DNA from: Anatilimnocola floriformis
GTDB taxonomy: Bacteria; Planctomycetota; Planctomycetia; Pirellulales; Pirellulaceae
DNA length: 64,000 nucleotides
Assembly: GCF_024256385.1 (NCBI RefSeq)
Contig: NZ_JAMLFW010000003.1
Coordinates: forward strand, 62,001-126,000
Direction of reading: 5' to 3'
The position numbers and the translations under genes are program-made. The notes below the pieces were generated by a model, which worked only from the letters and a program-made list of their open reading frames with translations, had not been told where the DNA came from and ran no database searches. Shown in pieces: positions 46,440 through 54,974 of the stretch. Positions within the stretch are counted from its first letter, which is position 1. Every line of letters begins with the position of its first letter.

Positions 46440-47467
46440 GCTGCCATCTCCCGCGGGCGACTTGCCGGCAGTTCGCGCCCGGCGTTCCAGGCACAACCGA
46501 AGTATTCGAGTAGCAGTGGCAACAGCGCGAGGATCGTCGCGCCGATGGCAATCGCGCCCAGCGCGAGGTCCTTCCAAGTGAAACCAAGCTTCGCGGGCTT
46601 CGGCGGATTCACGGCGAGCTCAGTGAGGGCCGACGTCGGCACATGCCGCGTGTTGACATCGTAATAAGAGCCACGCAGCTCGGCAGCGAGTCGGCGGAGC
46701 ACGCCCGCCTGTTGCCGCGAATCATGGCCATCAATGAAGGTGCCAACGACCGGATCGCCGACGGCAAAGATCTGCACCTGGCTGACCGAGCGCGGCATCT
46801 TCGGGATCTGGCTGAAGTCGACCGTGTCGCCATCGGTACACAAAATGACTGTCGTGCTCTTCGGCGCCCAATCGCGGGCCATATCAGCCGTCGCTTGCAG
46901 ACCTTTGATCACGTCGGTCTTGCCCGGCTCAAAGGCCCAGACCAGCGGCAGGTTATCGAGCACGTTCGTGATGACGGCAGTGTCGTAAGAGTCGACGACC
47001 ACCGGCCGTGCGGAAGTGAAAAAAGCGATGATGCTGAACCGCGTGCGGGCGACCGAGATTCGCGGGAAGATCCCTTTCACCACCTGCAGCACCCGCTGCC
47101 GGCGTTCGAGGTTGCGATTTTCTCCCGAGTCGCTGATGGCCATGCTCGGCGAAACATCGAGCAGCAAAATGATCCGCTGCAAATCTTCCGGCGCGGGCTC
47201 ATCGGCTTCGGCGCCGGTGGTACTCAGCGCTTCGCTGGGCGACAGCGCGAGAATGACCAAACCCCAGGCCAGCAAACTGCCGGCCACCACTCGCAGCAGC
47301 GGCGCTGCCTTGGTCCAACTGCGCGGCTCACCCGTGGGGCCAAACGCCAATCGGCCGAGCGCGGCGCTCCGCCGCGCGTGAATCCACTCCGCCCAAGCCG
47401 ACAACGCAAACACCACTGCGGCCAGCAGCAGGGCTACGAAGTTCGGACTCCAAGCAGCAATGGGCAT
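46436..47467 (-). CDS. VWA membrane protein, first gene of Bat-like operon
   Basis: 343 aa. Membrane helices at ~8-27, ~58-77 and near the C-terminus (~305-325) frame a VWA domain with MIDAS DVSPSM (~102-107), a central FSIIAFFTSARPVV and CTDGDTVDF. This is the BatA/BatB layout. Together with the second VWA gene at 38218, the operon brackets the other members between two VWA proteins. The gene is divergent from the OmpH-like gene at 47700 with a 232-bp gap that holds no further gene. Confidence 0.88.
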   Translation of the reverse strand: MPIAAWSPNFVALLLAAVVFALSAWAEWIHARRSAALGRLAFGPTGEPRSWTKAAPLLRVVAGSLLAWGLVILALSPSEALSTTGAEADEPAPEDLQRIILLLDVSPSMAISDSGENRNLERRQRVLQVVKGIFPRISVARTRFSIIAFFTSARPVVVDSYDTAVITNVLDNLPLVWAFEPGKTDVIKGLQATADMARDWAPKSTTVILCTDGDTVDFSQIPKMPRSVSQVQIFAVGDPVVGTFIDGHDSRQQAGVLRRLAAELRGSYYDVNTRHVPTSALTELAVNPPKPAKLGFTWKDLALGAIAIGATILALLPLLLEYFGCAWNAGRELPASRPREMAA

Positions 47468-47699
47468 AACGATTCAACAACGTGAGAGGAAATGGGGCAG
47501 CGCGTTGACGGCTGCACCAATTGATCGCGAACTCTGGCCAGCAGCGATCGGCGGTAAGAAGTAGTCAGGCGGGAAAGTAAATCTGGCAGCACTCCCAATC
47601 TAGTTATCCCCCGATGTGACTGCAACTGTCGCGGCTCTACAGCGCCCACCACAACCTGCTATTTTGAGTCATTCCCATCTCGATTCTCAGGAGGCTGCC

Positions 47700-48341
47700 A
47701 TGAATCGTTACTCGTCCCGGTATGGCTGGATGCTTGTTTTGCTCGCTCTCGGCGGGCTGTGGTTGCGAATCGAGAGTCAGGGGCAACAGCGATTGGCGTT
47801 TGCTGCTCCGACCCAACCCAACGCGAACGAGTCAGCTCCACTGCCGGCAGCAACCATCGCCGTGGTTGATATCGCCGCCACCTTCAAACGCTTTCGCACC
47901 TTCAACGACGAAATGGACAAGCTCCGGCAGAAAATTGAAGACTTCGACCGACTCGTGAAACGGGATGTCGAAGCGTTGAACAAGTTGACTGAGCTGGCCG
48001 AGCGGTTGCGGCAGAAGGAACTGGGCAGCGAAGAACACAAGCAGCGGCTGGCAGAGTACGACACCAAGTCGAAAGAAGTGCAAGCCCGGGTTGCGTTGCA
48101 GAAAGCCGACCTTTTGGCTGTCGAAGGGCAAGTCTACTACGACGCTTATCGCAAGGTCGAAGCCGCCACCAAAGTCGTCGCGCGTCAGCGCAAGGTGAAT
48201 CTAGTCGTGCGATTTAACTCCGACGATATGAAACGTGAAGACCGCAACAGTGTGCTGCAAGGAGTGAACCGCCCCGTCGTGTTCCACACGCCGGAACTCG
48301 ATATTACCGAGGACATCATCGCGCACCTGAATCAGCGGTAG
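47700..48341 (+). CDS. OmpH/Skp-family periplasmic chaperone-like protein
   Basis: 213 aa from ATG 47700, preceded by a good AGGAGG ribosome site; an earlier ATG-type start at 47616 lacks one. An N-terminal hydrophobic segment (~10-22) acts as signal or anchor. The body matches OmpH/Skp: IAVVDIAATFKRFRTFNDEMDKL, then a long coiled coil (~75-160), then VNLVVRFNSDD near the end. Skp-like proteins grip unfolded outer-membrane proteins with their helical arms. Divergent from the Bat-like operon. Confidence 0.88.
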   Translation: MNRYSSRYGWMLVLLALGGLWLRIESQGQQRLAFAAPTQPNANESAPLPAATIAVVDIAATFKRFRTFNDEMDKLRQKIEDFDRLVKRDVEALNKLTELAERLRQKELGSEEHKQRLAEYDTKSKEVQARVALQKADLLAVEGQVYYDAYRKVEAATKVVARQRKVNLVVRFNSDDMKREDRNSVLQGVNRPVVFHTPELDITEDIIAHLNQR

Positions 48342-48460
48342 CTGCCGGCGTTGGGACTACTTTCGGGCAACACGACGTCGCATTGGCCGAAAAAGGTTGG
48401 CCCGAAAATCGTCCTGCCCCCCTGACGTTGATCGGCAGTCGCTCGCGATTCGGCGTGAAG

Positions 48461-48533
48461 GGGGTCGGGAGAATTTTCCGGCCAGCCGTCGAATGCCGAA
48501 TAAGGCGCGCTGCCGGAAAATACTCCCGACCCC
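48461..48533. repeat. Inverted repeat (25-26-bp arms)
   Basis: Left arm 48461-48486 and right arm 48509-48533 pair with one mismatch and one single-base bulge; each arm begins GGGGTCGGGAG in its own direction. It lies in the 264-bp gap between the OmpH-like gene and the FG-GAP gene, which holds no other gene. Likely a dispersed palindromic element, since no T-tract follows. Confidence 0.8.
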
Positions 48534-48569
48534 GGTAGCGTTCTGCCCAAATCTAGCGCGCGCGGCTAT

Positions 48570-48597
48570 CCTGGGGGTCAAACCTCCTCCCCCAGGA
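48570..48597 (+). promoter_or_regulatory. Hairpin covering the ribosome site of the FG-GAP gene
   Basis: CCTGGGGG (48570-48577) pairs with CCCCCAGG (48589-48596) around an 11-base loop. The AGGA at 48594-48597, the likely ribosome site for the ATG at 48606, sits mostly in the right arm. Folding would hide it and lower translation. No ligand-binding structure is visible. Confidence 0.45.
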
Positions 48598-48605
48598 ACC
48601 TACCG

Positions 48606-49871
48606 ATGAGACTCACCTCCGCTGCTCGCCTGTTGGCCGTGCTGGTTTCGTTCGCTTTTTCAGCTGTTGCAAAATCGTCCGCCGCTGAAATTCCGCTCCG
48701 CGCCGAAGAGTTGCCGACCAAGCTCGGCGTCGGTTACGCGGTTCGCTTGCTCGACATGAATGGCGACAAGAAACTCGACATCTGTATTGTCGATCAGACG
48801 CGGATTCTCTGGCTCGAAAACCCGACGTGGAAGGAACACATCCTGATCGACAAGCAGACGCGACCCGACAACGTTTGCTTTGCCCCAGCCGATATCGACG
48901 GCGATGGCTCGCTCGACTTCGCCGTCGGCGCCGATTGGAAGCCGTTCAATACGATGAGTGGCGGCACGGTGCAGTGGATCGGGCCGAATAAATCGAAGGC
49001 TGTTTCGAAAAAAGAAGCAGATGAAGCGAACCCCGATCGGCTGTGGGAGGTCCATCCCATCAGCGAAGTGCCGACCGTGCATCGTATGAACTTTGCCGAT
49101 CTCGATGGCGATGGCAAACCGGAACTGATCGTGTCGCCCCTGATGGGCCGCGGCACGAAGGCGCCCGATTGGAAGGAAGCGACCTGCCAGTTGCTGTCGT
49201 TCAAGATCCCCGCCGATCCGGTGAAGGGGCCGTGGGAGCCGACCGTGATCGATGACAAGCTGCACGTGACGCACAACTTTCAAGTGACCGATTTCAACCA
49301 CGACGGCAACCCCGACATCTTGTATGTCAGCTTCGAGGGAGTGTCGCTCCTCACCAAGGACGACAGCGGCAAGTGGCAGAATCAGCACATCGGCGAAGGG
49401 AACCAAAAAACATCGCCCAACCGCGGCGCGAGCGAAATCAAGCATGGCCGACTTGGCAAGACCAGCGACTACATCGCCACGATCGAGCCTTGGCATGGCA
49501 ATCAAGTTGTCGTCTACACCAAGCCGACCGCTGATCGGCCCGCGCCTGGCGAAGGCCTGTGGAATCGGCAAGTCGTCGACGAGGAACTGAAGTGGGGCCA
49601 CGCCGTTTGGTGCGCAAACATGGACGATGACGAAGAAGAAGAGCTCATCATCGGCATCCGCGACGACCTAGGCCCGACCCGCAAGAGCGGCGTGCGAATC
49701 TACGACCCGCAAGATGCCGCCGGTCAAAAGTGGGAACGACAATTCGTCGATCAAGGCGGCGTCGCCGTCGAAGACCTCGCCGTCGGCGACCTCAACGGTG
49801 ATGGGAAGAACGACATCGTCGCCGTCGGCCGCGCGACCCATAACGTCAAGATTTATTGGAACGGAAAATAA
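48606..49871 (+). CDS. Secreted FG-GAP/VCBS repeat protein
   Basis: 421 aa with a signal peptide ending near residue 27 (SSAAE). The rest is a beta-propeller of FG-GAP/VCBS type: acidic calcium-loop-like motifs DMNGDKKLDI, DIDGDGSLDF, DLDGDGKPEL, DFNHDGNPDI and DLNGDGKNDI recur roughly every 50-100 residues. These loops bind calcium in known members. It is exported and probably binds carbohydrate or protein outside the cell; such proteins are common in planctomycetes. The start is followed by the expected signal sequence. Confidence 0.85.
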   Translation: MRLTSAARLLAVLVSFAFSAVAKSSAAEIPLRAEELPTKLGVGYAVRLLDMNGDKKLDICIVDQTRILWLENPTWKEHILIDKQTRPDNVCFAPADIDGDGSLDFAVGADWKPFNTMSGGTVQWIGPNKSKAVSKKEADEANPDRLWEVHPISEVPTVHRMNFADLDGDGKPELIVSPLMGRGTKAPDWKEATCQLLSFKIPADPVKGPWEPTVIDDKLHVTHNFQVTDFNHDGNPDILYVSFEGVSLLTKDDSGKWQNQHIGEGNQKTSPNRGASEIKHGRLGKTSDYIATIEPWHGNQVVVYTKPTADRPAPGEGLWNRQVVDEELKWGHAVWCANMDDDEEEELIIGIRDDLGPTRKSGVRIYDPQDAAGQKWERQFVDQGGVAVEDLAVGDLNGDGKNDIVAVGRATHNVKIYWNGK

Positions 49872-49955
49872 TTTCAGATTGTAGATTTCAGATTGCAGAT
49901 TGAATTCACAAATCTGTATTTCAATCTGCAATTTACAATCTGAAATCTGCAATTG
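49871..49955. repeat. AT-rich imperfect inverted repeat
   Basis: TTTCAGATTGTAGATTTCAG and AGATTGCAGATTGAA are mirrored by TTCAATCTGCAA and ACAATCTGAAATCTGCAA on the other side of a short centre. The 85-bp block begins at the last base of the FG-GAP stop and ends just before the MBL-fold gene at 49960. It is strikingly AT-rich against the surroundings and fits a dispersed palindromic element. Confidence 0.7.
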
Positions 49956-49959
49956 AATC

Positions 49960-50796
49960 ATGGACAACGCACCTTTCCTCTCGCTCCCTTTTCAGGATCT
50001 GACGATCGAAGGGTATTCGCGCGCAGCCGTGCAGTCATACTGGCGGATTCCTGAACTCAAGCTGGGCTTTGATCTCGGCGCCCAGCCCTGGGACTTCATG
50101 GGGACGCAGACCTGGTTCATCTCGCATCTCCATCTCGATCACATGGCCGCGATCCCGGTCTACGTGGCGCGGCGGCGAATGATGAAGATGGAACCGCCCA
50201 CAATCTATCTGCCAGAGCATGCCGTCGATAACGTTGAAATGCTGCTGAAGATCGTCGGCAAACTCGATCGCGGCCGCCTGCCGTGTGAACTGATCGGCCT
50301 GCGGCCTGGCGATGAGATCGATCTGTCGCGCGAGCATGTCGTGACGGTCTCGGCAACAAAGCACACGGTTCCCTCGGTCGGCTTCGTCGTGTGGGAGAAG
50401 CGGAAGAAACTAAAAGCTGAGTATCAGGGTTTGACTGGCGAGCAGATTCGCGACATCCGCCTCAGTGGCGCCGATGTGACGGAAGAAAAGCGACTGCCGC
50501 TGCTGGCCTACACGGGCGACACCGCGCCGGGTGGACTCGACGCTTGCCCGGCCATGTATCAAGCCAAGGTGCTGATCGCGGAGATGACCTTCGTCGCGCC
50601 CAGCCATCGCAAGGAAAAGATTCACAAGCATGGCCACATGCATCTCGACGATTGGGTCGAGCGCAAGGACCGCTTCGAAAATGAGTTGATCATCGCGGGG
50701 CATCTCAGCACGCGCTATCACGACAAGCAAGTGAAGCACTACGTTCACAAAGCCTTCCCCGACATGCTCGGCGGCCGGCTGAAGCTGTGGCTATGA
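49960..50796 (+). CDS. Metallo-beta-lactamase-fold hydrolase, RNase Z-like
   Basis: 278 aa, cytoplasmic. The MBL metal-binding motif H56-L-H-L-D-H61 is present; further ligands are probably the histidine in [10 protein letters not shown] in AYTGDTAPG and the histidines in [11 protein letters not shown]. This pattern resembles RNase Z/tRNA 3'-processing relatives, but the protein is shorter than RNase Z and lacks its long exosite insertion. It overlaps hemW by 4 bp, so the two are co-translated. A nuclease role is possible but not certain. Confidence 0.8.
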   Translation: MDNAPFLSLPFQDLTIEGYSRAAVQSYWRIPELKLGFDLGAQPWDFMGTQTWFISHLHLDHMAAIPVYVARRRMMKMEPPTIYLPEHAVDNVEMLLKIVGKLDRGRLPCELIGLRPGDEIDLSREHVVTVSATKHTVPSVGFVVWEKRKKLKAEYQGLTGEQIRDIRLSGADVTEEKRLPLLAYTGDTAPGGLDACPAMYQAKVLIAEMTFVAPSHRKEKIHKHGHMHLDDWVERKDRFENELIIAGHLSTRYHDKQVKHYVHKAFPDMLGGRLKLWL

Positions 50797-51944
50797 GTGC
50801 TGAGTTCGCAGTCTCGTTTCCACCGCCGCGTGCTGCGTATGTTCATGTTCCGTTTTGTCGGCATCGCTGCGGTTATTGCAACTTCACGCTGATCGCCGGC
50901 CGCGATGACCTGATCGAGCGCTATCTGCGGGCCCTGGCCAAAGAGCTGATGCTGCTGGAGTCGCGCCGGCCAGTGGAAACGCTGTTCTTCGGCGGTGGCA
51001 CGCCGACGCATCTGCCGCCGGCTCAGCTTGCGCAGTTGTTTGCGCTCGTGCGAGATTGGTTTGATCTGCAACGTGGCTTTGAATTCAGTGCCGAAGCCAA
51101 TCCGCTCGATCTGACTCCCGAGCGCTGCGCGGTGTTGCAAACGGCTGGTGTAAATCGCATCAGCCTCGGCGCGCAGTCGTTCAGCCAGCGAAAACTGACG
51201 ATCCTCGAGCGTGATCATTCACCGCAGCAAGTCGGCGCGGCCTTTCGCTCGGCGAAAGAGGTCGCGTCTTCGGTTTCCCTCGATCTCATCTTCGGCGTGC
51301 CCGGCGAAACGCTCACCGAGTGGGAGAATGATTTGCAGAATGCGCTCGCGCTCCAGCCGCAGCACATTTCGACATATGGGCTGACCATCGAAAAGGGAAC
51401 GAGCTTTTTCCCGCGCGTGAACCGTGGCGAACTAAAGCCCGCCGAAGAAGACACCGCCGCGGCCATGTACGAGCGAACCATCGACGTGCTGACGGCAGCT
51501 GGTTATGAGCATTACGAAGTCTCGAACTTCGCACTCCCCGGTCATCGCTGCCGCCACAACGAGACCTATTGGTTAGGCCGCGGCTATTTCGCGGTCGGTC
51601 CGGGCGCCGCTCGCTATGTCAACGGCGTACGCGAAATGAATCACCGCAGCACGACGGCGTGGCTATCGCGTTTGGAGCAAGATCAATCGCCAACAGCCGA
51701 GCGCGAAACGCTGAGCGGAGAAGAGCGTGCGCGCGAACGACTCGTGTTTGGTTTACGACGACTTGCGGGCATCGAATCACAGGCGTTTGCGCGCGAAACC
51801 GGCTTCTCGATCGAACAACTCGGCGGCGCGGATTTGCAGCGTTTCCTCGACCAAGGCTTTCTCGAGCGAACCGCTACCTCGCTCCGCCTCACCCGCCGCG
51901 GGCTCTTGATCAGCGATAGCTTATGGCCTTACTTACTGAGTTAG
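50793..51944 (+). CDS. hemW: HemW-like radical SAM protein
   Basis: 383 aa from ATG 50793, in an ATGA overlap with the preceding gene. The radical SAM cluster motif C22-x3-C26-x2-C29 ([11 protein letters not shown]), the FFGGGTPT motif, [23 protein letters not shown] and the HEYEVSNFA-type region ([17 protein letters not shown]) match HemW. HemW was long annotated as oxygen-independent coproporphyrinogen oxidase, but known members lack that activity and act in haem delivery. Convergent with CheX, with a hairpin between them. Confidence 0.92.
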   Translation: MSAEFAVSFPPPRAAYVHVPFCRHRCGYCNFTLIAGRDDLIERYLRALAKELMLLESRRPVETLFFGGGTPTHLPPAQLAQLFALVRDWFDLQRGFEFSAEANPLDLTPERCAVLQTAGVNRISLGAQSFSQRKLTILERDHSPQQVGAAFRSAKEVASSVSLDLIFGVPGETLTEWENDLQNALALQPQHISTYGLTIEKGTSFFPRVNRGELKPAEEDTAAAMYERTIDVLTAAGYEHYEVSNFALPGHRCRHNETYWLGRGYFAVGPGAARYVNGVREMNHRSTTAWLSRLEQDQSPTAERETLSGEERARERLVFGLRRLAGIESQAFARETGFSIEQLGGADLQRFLDQGFLERTATSLRLTRRGLLISDSLWPYLLS

Positions 51945-51961
51945 AGCTCTCTGTGAGAGCG

Positions 51962-51994
51962 GGCCGGAACTGCGCGAGTAAACTTGTTCCGGCC
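51962..51994. terminator. Hairpin between convergent hemW and cheX genes
   Basis: GGCCGGAAC (51962-51970) pairs with GTTCCGGCC (51986-51994), a perfect 9-bp stem with a 15-base loop, in the 70-bp gap between two stops. It can act from both strands; no T-run follows on either side. Confidence 0.55.
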
Positions 51995-52014
51995 AACACG
52001 AGCTCATCTGTACG

Positions 52015-52518
52015 CTAGGCCATCGCCATGGCCGGCGCAGCAGCACCAGGCACGAGTGCTCGGACTTCGGCCAGGCCCACTTCAATCTTCAGATCGCCCC
52101 ACGGACAAGTGAACGGCACGCAGATCGGCGTTACATCGGAGGGGAAACAAACTTCATGGCCGGCGCCCTTGATCACGCCCGGCAGGCTGATCGAAAGCTT
52201 GTAATCGGTCAGCAGCGCCTTGGCACTGCCGGCCACCATGTTGGTGAGTTCGCCGACCGCATCGACGACGTCGGTGTTGAGCTCGGTCGTTTCGCACATC
52301 AGCATGGTGGTGGTCGCTTGCAGCGCCACATTCTTATCGAGGCTCAGTACCACCGTCCCTTGGGCTTGGCCGCTGAGCCCGATGATGCCGCTCACATCGT
52401 GCAGTCGCGTCTCCGGGGTCTTCAAGTACAACTGGCCGCGCGTGAGTGTGCAGCCGAGCATCGTCTCGAAGGTGTTGATCAGCGAACTAATGAACGGGTT
52501 GATGTAATCGGCGCGCAT
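52015..52518 (-). CDS. CheX/CheC-family chemotaxis phosphatase-like protein
   Basis: 167 aa from ATG 52518; an upstream ATG at 52545 gives nine more residues but lies in the divergent gap. The sequence MRADYINPFISSLINTFETML and the central VVDAVGELTNMVAGSAKALL (E and N of the E-x2-N-x-x-x-G active-site motif) are typical of CheX. CheX removes phosphate from CheY~P, usually with CheA and CheY near; none is in the window. It may serve a distant chemotaxis or a different two-component system. Confidence 0.85.
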   Translation of the reverse strand: MRADYINPFISSLINTFETMLGCTLTRGQLYLKTPETRLHDVSGIIGLSGQAQGTVVLSLDKNVALQATTTMLMCETTELNTDVVDAVGELTNMVAGSAKALLTDYKLSISLPGVIKGAGHEVCFPSDVTPICVPFTCPWGDLKIEVGLAEVRALVPGAAAPAMAMA

Positions 52519-52691
52519 CGTGACTTTCCAAAGGCGTGGGATCATCGTGCCTGGGAGAATGGCTGCGGAAACCTACGTCAGGACGGCGCGCGGTCAAATG
52601 ATAAACGTAGACACCAGAAATTCCCGTTCGTTAGCGACAATCCTTGTCATTCATAAGGTGCGAAAAACCATGAAATTGAGTTCGTGAGGAT

Positions 52692-52704
52692 TGTAATGAT
52701 TACA
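52692..52704. promoter_or_regulatory. Palindrome in the cheX-subtilase gap
   Basis: TGTAAT-G-ATTACA at 52692-52704 is a 6-bp-arm palindrome in a 246-bp AT-rich divergent region between cheX and the subtilase. A weak promoter (TTGTAA, 16 bp, TACGTT) overlaps it. It may be an operator; no regulator gene is adjacent. Confidence 0.3.
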
Positions 52705-52764
52705 TCAATTGCTACGTTTTAGGCAGAAATCTGCACCCCTGACATTCAGCATTTGAGCTACTCG

Positions 52765-54504
52765 ATGAGCACCCGACCGATGCGAATTCACGACCGAGCG
52801 TTTCAGCTGGAAATGCAGTGTCGAGAACTGGCGGACCTGACTCCCAGCCGAGATGTTTGCCGGGTGATCATCCAAATGGATGCCAGTCAGGATGTTGAAA
52901 CTTATATCAAGGTTTCGGCGAGCATTATGGAACGCCGGGCCGGGTTAATCAGCGCGAAGCAGTTGATTCCCAACCCGCGCACCAAGGGCAAGAACAACGT
53001 CAGCAGCAAAACCAAGACAAGCACCTCGTGGCATACCGATCGAGCGGTGCGGGCCCAACTCAAGCCAGCTCAATTGGCATACCTTTCAACCACGCGCGAT
53101 CAAGTGGAGCATTTTGGCAAGGAAAGGGTTAGCCAAGTTCTCAATAGTTCGGACTTCGTCAAAGAGATTCATGCCAAGCGCAAGTACCAACCAGAAGTCT
53201 TCTGGAGTTCGAGCAGTATGACGATGGAGTTGACGCGCGATGAGTTGGTTGCGCTACCCACTCGCATGCCGATGGTTTCTGGCGTTTACCCGAATCGCGA
53301 CGTTCGCTTGCCGCCGGTCTCACGATCGACCGACATGCGGCCGGCCATCAACGACTACCGAGGCTATACGTGGGGGCTTTCTAAAACTGGCGCACTGGCT
53401 TGCTGGGGCGCCTACGATGCCGAAGGCGCGGTGAATGGCCAACCTGTGCTCGTGGCGGTTCTCGATACAGGCATCGATCCTACGCATCCCGATTTTGTGG
53501 ATGAAATCGGCGCTAGTAAGATCGCCGGCTTTGCTGAATTTGATGAAGAAGGGCGCATGTTGCATTCGGGGATTGAGCATGCCCAGGATGACAACGATCA
53601 CGGCACGCATTGCGCTGGCACCATCGTGGGGGGCAAAGCGAGCGGACGTTACATCGGCATGGCGCCGCAGGCAAAGATCCTGGCCGGTCGCGTGCTGCAA
53701 GGCGGCAGCGGCACGGATGCTCAAATTCTGGCCGGCATCGACTGGGCGATCAAAAGTGGAGCGCACATCATCAGCATGTCGCTCGGCGGCTTGCAGATGA
53801 CCGCCGGCGTGCTCGATACCTACACGCGCGCCATCATCAATGCCAACAGCGTGGGAATTCCCGTGGTGGTTGCGGTTGGCAACGAAGGGAGCCAAACCAC
53901 GGGCGCTCCGGGCAACGATTACTTTGCCTTCACGGTCGGTGCTACCGATCATCTCGATCGCGCGGCGGGCTTCAGTGGTGGGCGAACTCAAATCGTCGAG
54001 CAGTCGCGCTACATCAATCAGAAGTCCCTGCCGCTGGTCTATTCGAAGCCCGATGTCTCGGCGCCAGGCGTCGACATTTTCTCCGCAGTGCGTTCTCGAA
54101 AATGGGAGGCCTTTAACGGTTCTTCCATGGCGACTCCACACGTTGCCGGCGCGATGGCTTTGCTCCTCAGTGGACGCAGCACCATTTTGCAGGACACGCG
54201 AGGCGCGGAACGGGCCGAACTGTTGCAGAATCTGTTGATCAGTTCGGTGACCGAATTAGGCGAGGCCGGCCAGAACCATCGCTTCGGCTATGGCCGAATC
54301 GACACCCTGCGGGCCTTTGGATATGCCGACGAACTGGGTTACGTCACCGATCCAGCGCCAAGACCCCAGCCCACAACTAGCAGCGTCCCTCCCCGCAAAC
54401 GAGCAGTCAAAAAGAAAGCCCCGAAAAAGAAGGCCGTGAAGAAAAAGACAGCCAGGAAAACCACAAAGAAATCAACCAAAAAGAAGGGGTCGTCCCGCGA
54501 GTAA
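52765..54504 (+). CDS. S8 subtilisin-like serine protease with lysine-rich tail
   Basis: 579 aa from ATG 52765; an in-frame TTG at 52753 and ATG at 52780 are alternatives with no clear ribosome site. Residues ~30-185 form a propeptide-like N-terminal region ending in MTMELTRDELVALP...GVYPNRD. The catalytic domain follows: D234 in VAVLDTGID, H279 in NDHGTHCAGT, N373 in VAVGNEGS and S454 in NGSSMATPHVAG, a complete subtilase set. The last ~40 residues are a lysine/alanine/threonine-rich, histone-tail-like stretch (KKKAPKKKAVKKKTARK). No signal peptide is evident. A small I9-like gene follows 71 bp downstream. Confidence 0.9.
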   Translation: MSTRPMRIHDRAFQLEMQCRELADLTPSRDVCRVIIQMDASQDVETYIKVSASIMERRAGLISAKQLIPNPRTKGKNNVSSKTKTSTSWHTDRAVRAQLKPAQLAYLSTTRDQVEHFGKERVSQVLNSSDFVKEIHAKRKYQPEVFWSSSSMTMELTRDELVALPTRMPMVSGVYPNRDVRLPPVSRSTDMRPAINDYRGYTWGLSKTGALACWGAYDAEGAVNGQPVLVAVLDTGIDPTHPDFVDEIGASKIAGFAEFDEEGRMLHSGIEHAQDDNDHGTHCAGTIVGGKASGRYIGMAPQAKILAGRVLQGGSGTDAQILAGIDWAIKSGAHIISMSLGGLQMTAGVLDTYTRAIINANSVGIPVVVAVGNEGSQTTGAPGNDYFAFTVGATDHLDRAAGFSGGRTQIVEQSRYINQKSLPLVYSKPDVSAPGVDIFSAVRSRKWEAFNGSSMATPHVAGAMALLLSGRSTILQDTRGAERAELLQNLLISSVTELGEAGQNHRFGYGRIDTLRAFGYADELGYVTDPAPRPQPTTSSVPPRKRAVKKKAPKKKAVKKKTARKTTKKSTKKKGSSRE

Positions 54505-54539
54505 CAGCCGAAACTAATCTTTAGGGAGCCTGATTGAAA

Positions 54540-54569
54540 TTGTACATTTCCCAGGTCTCCGCGTAGAAT
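54540..54569 (+). promoter_or_regulatory. Possible promoter of the I9-like gene
   Basis: TTGTAC (54540-54545) and TAGAAT (54564-54569) are separated by 18 bp; the -10 matches five of six consensus bases, the -35 three. Start of transcription would fall within a base or so of the ATG at 54576, so the message may be leaderless. Confidence 0.35.
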
Positions 54570-54575
54570 TCCGAT

Positions 54576-54950
54576 ATGAACGCCACTTTTCCGACACTCG
54601 ATCCTTCCCTTCGGCAGTTTGCCGATGCTGCGAATCAGGAGCCGATTTCGGTCATTGTGGAAGTCGTTGCCGATGCGGCCAATGCTCCCTACGCCATCGT
54701 TCGTAAAGGTCTGCCCGTCGCCAAGCACGAGCGGACCACCATCGAAGAGCGAGGCACGCGCACGCAGACCAAGACACGCAGTCCCATGGATCAGCTGGAA
54801 CTTCTCCTCAAAAATCTGAATGTGCCGAACCCGGTTCGGCTTGATTCGGCCGAGTCTTTTGTGGCCCGAGTGAATCCTGATCAGTTAAAAGAGCTGGCCG
54901 GTTCCGACCTCGTCGGCAAAATCCGGCCCAATCGCCAGCATCACACCTAG
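54576..54950 (+). CDS. Free I9-like propeptide/inhibitor of the adjacent subtilase
   Basis: 124 aa, cytoplasmic by sequence. It has the outline of subtilisin propeptides/I9 inhibitors: a first strand (ISVIVEVVADA), a helix-rich middle (SPMDQLELLLKNLN), a second strand (SFVARVNPDQLKELAGSDLV) and a terminal strand GKIRPNRQHH. The end aligns with the subtilase N-terminal region, where MTMELTRDELVAL...GVYPNRD occupies the same pattern. Free I9 proteins in other organisms inhibit subtilases or help them fold. Location 71 bp after the protease supports a paired role, but I9 sequences are weakly conserved and the call is inference. Confidence 0.6.
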   Translation: MNATFPTLDPSLRQFADAANQEPISVIVEVVADAANAPYAIVRKGLPVAKHERTTIEERGTRTQTKTRSPMDQLELLLKNLNVPNPVRLDSAESFVARVNPDQLKELAGSDLVGKIRPNRQHHT

Positions 54951-54974
54951 TCGATCGTTCGATCGGCGCGTGCG

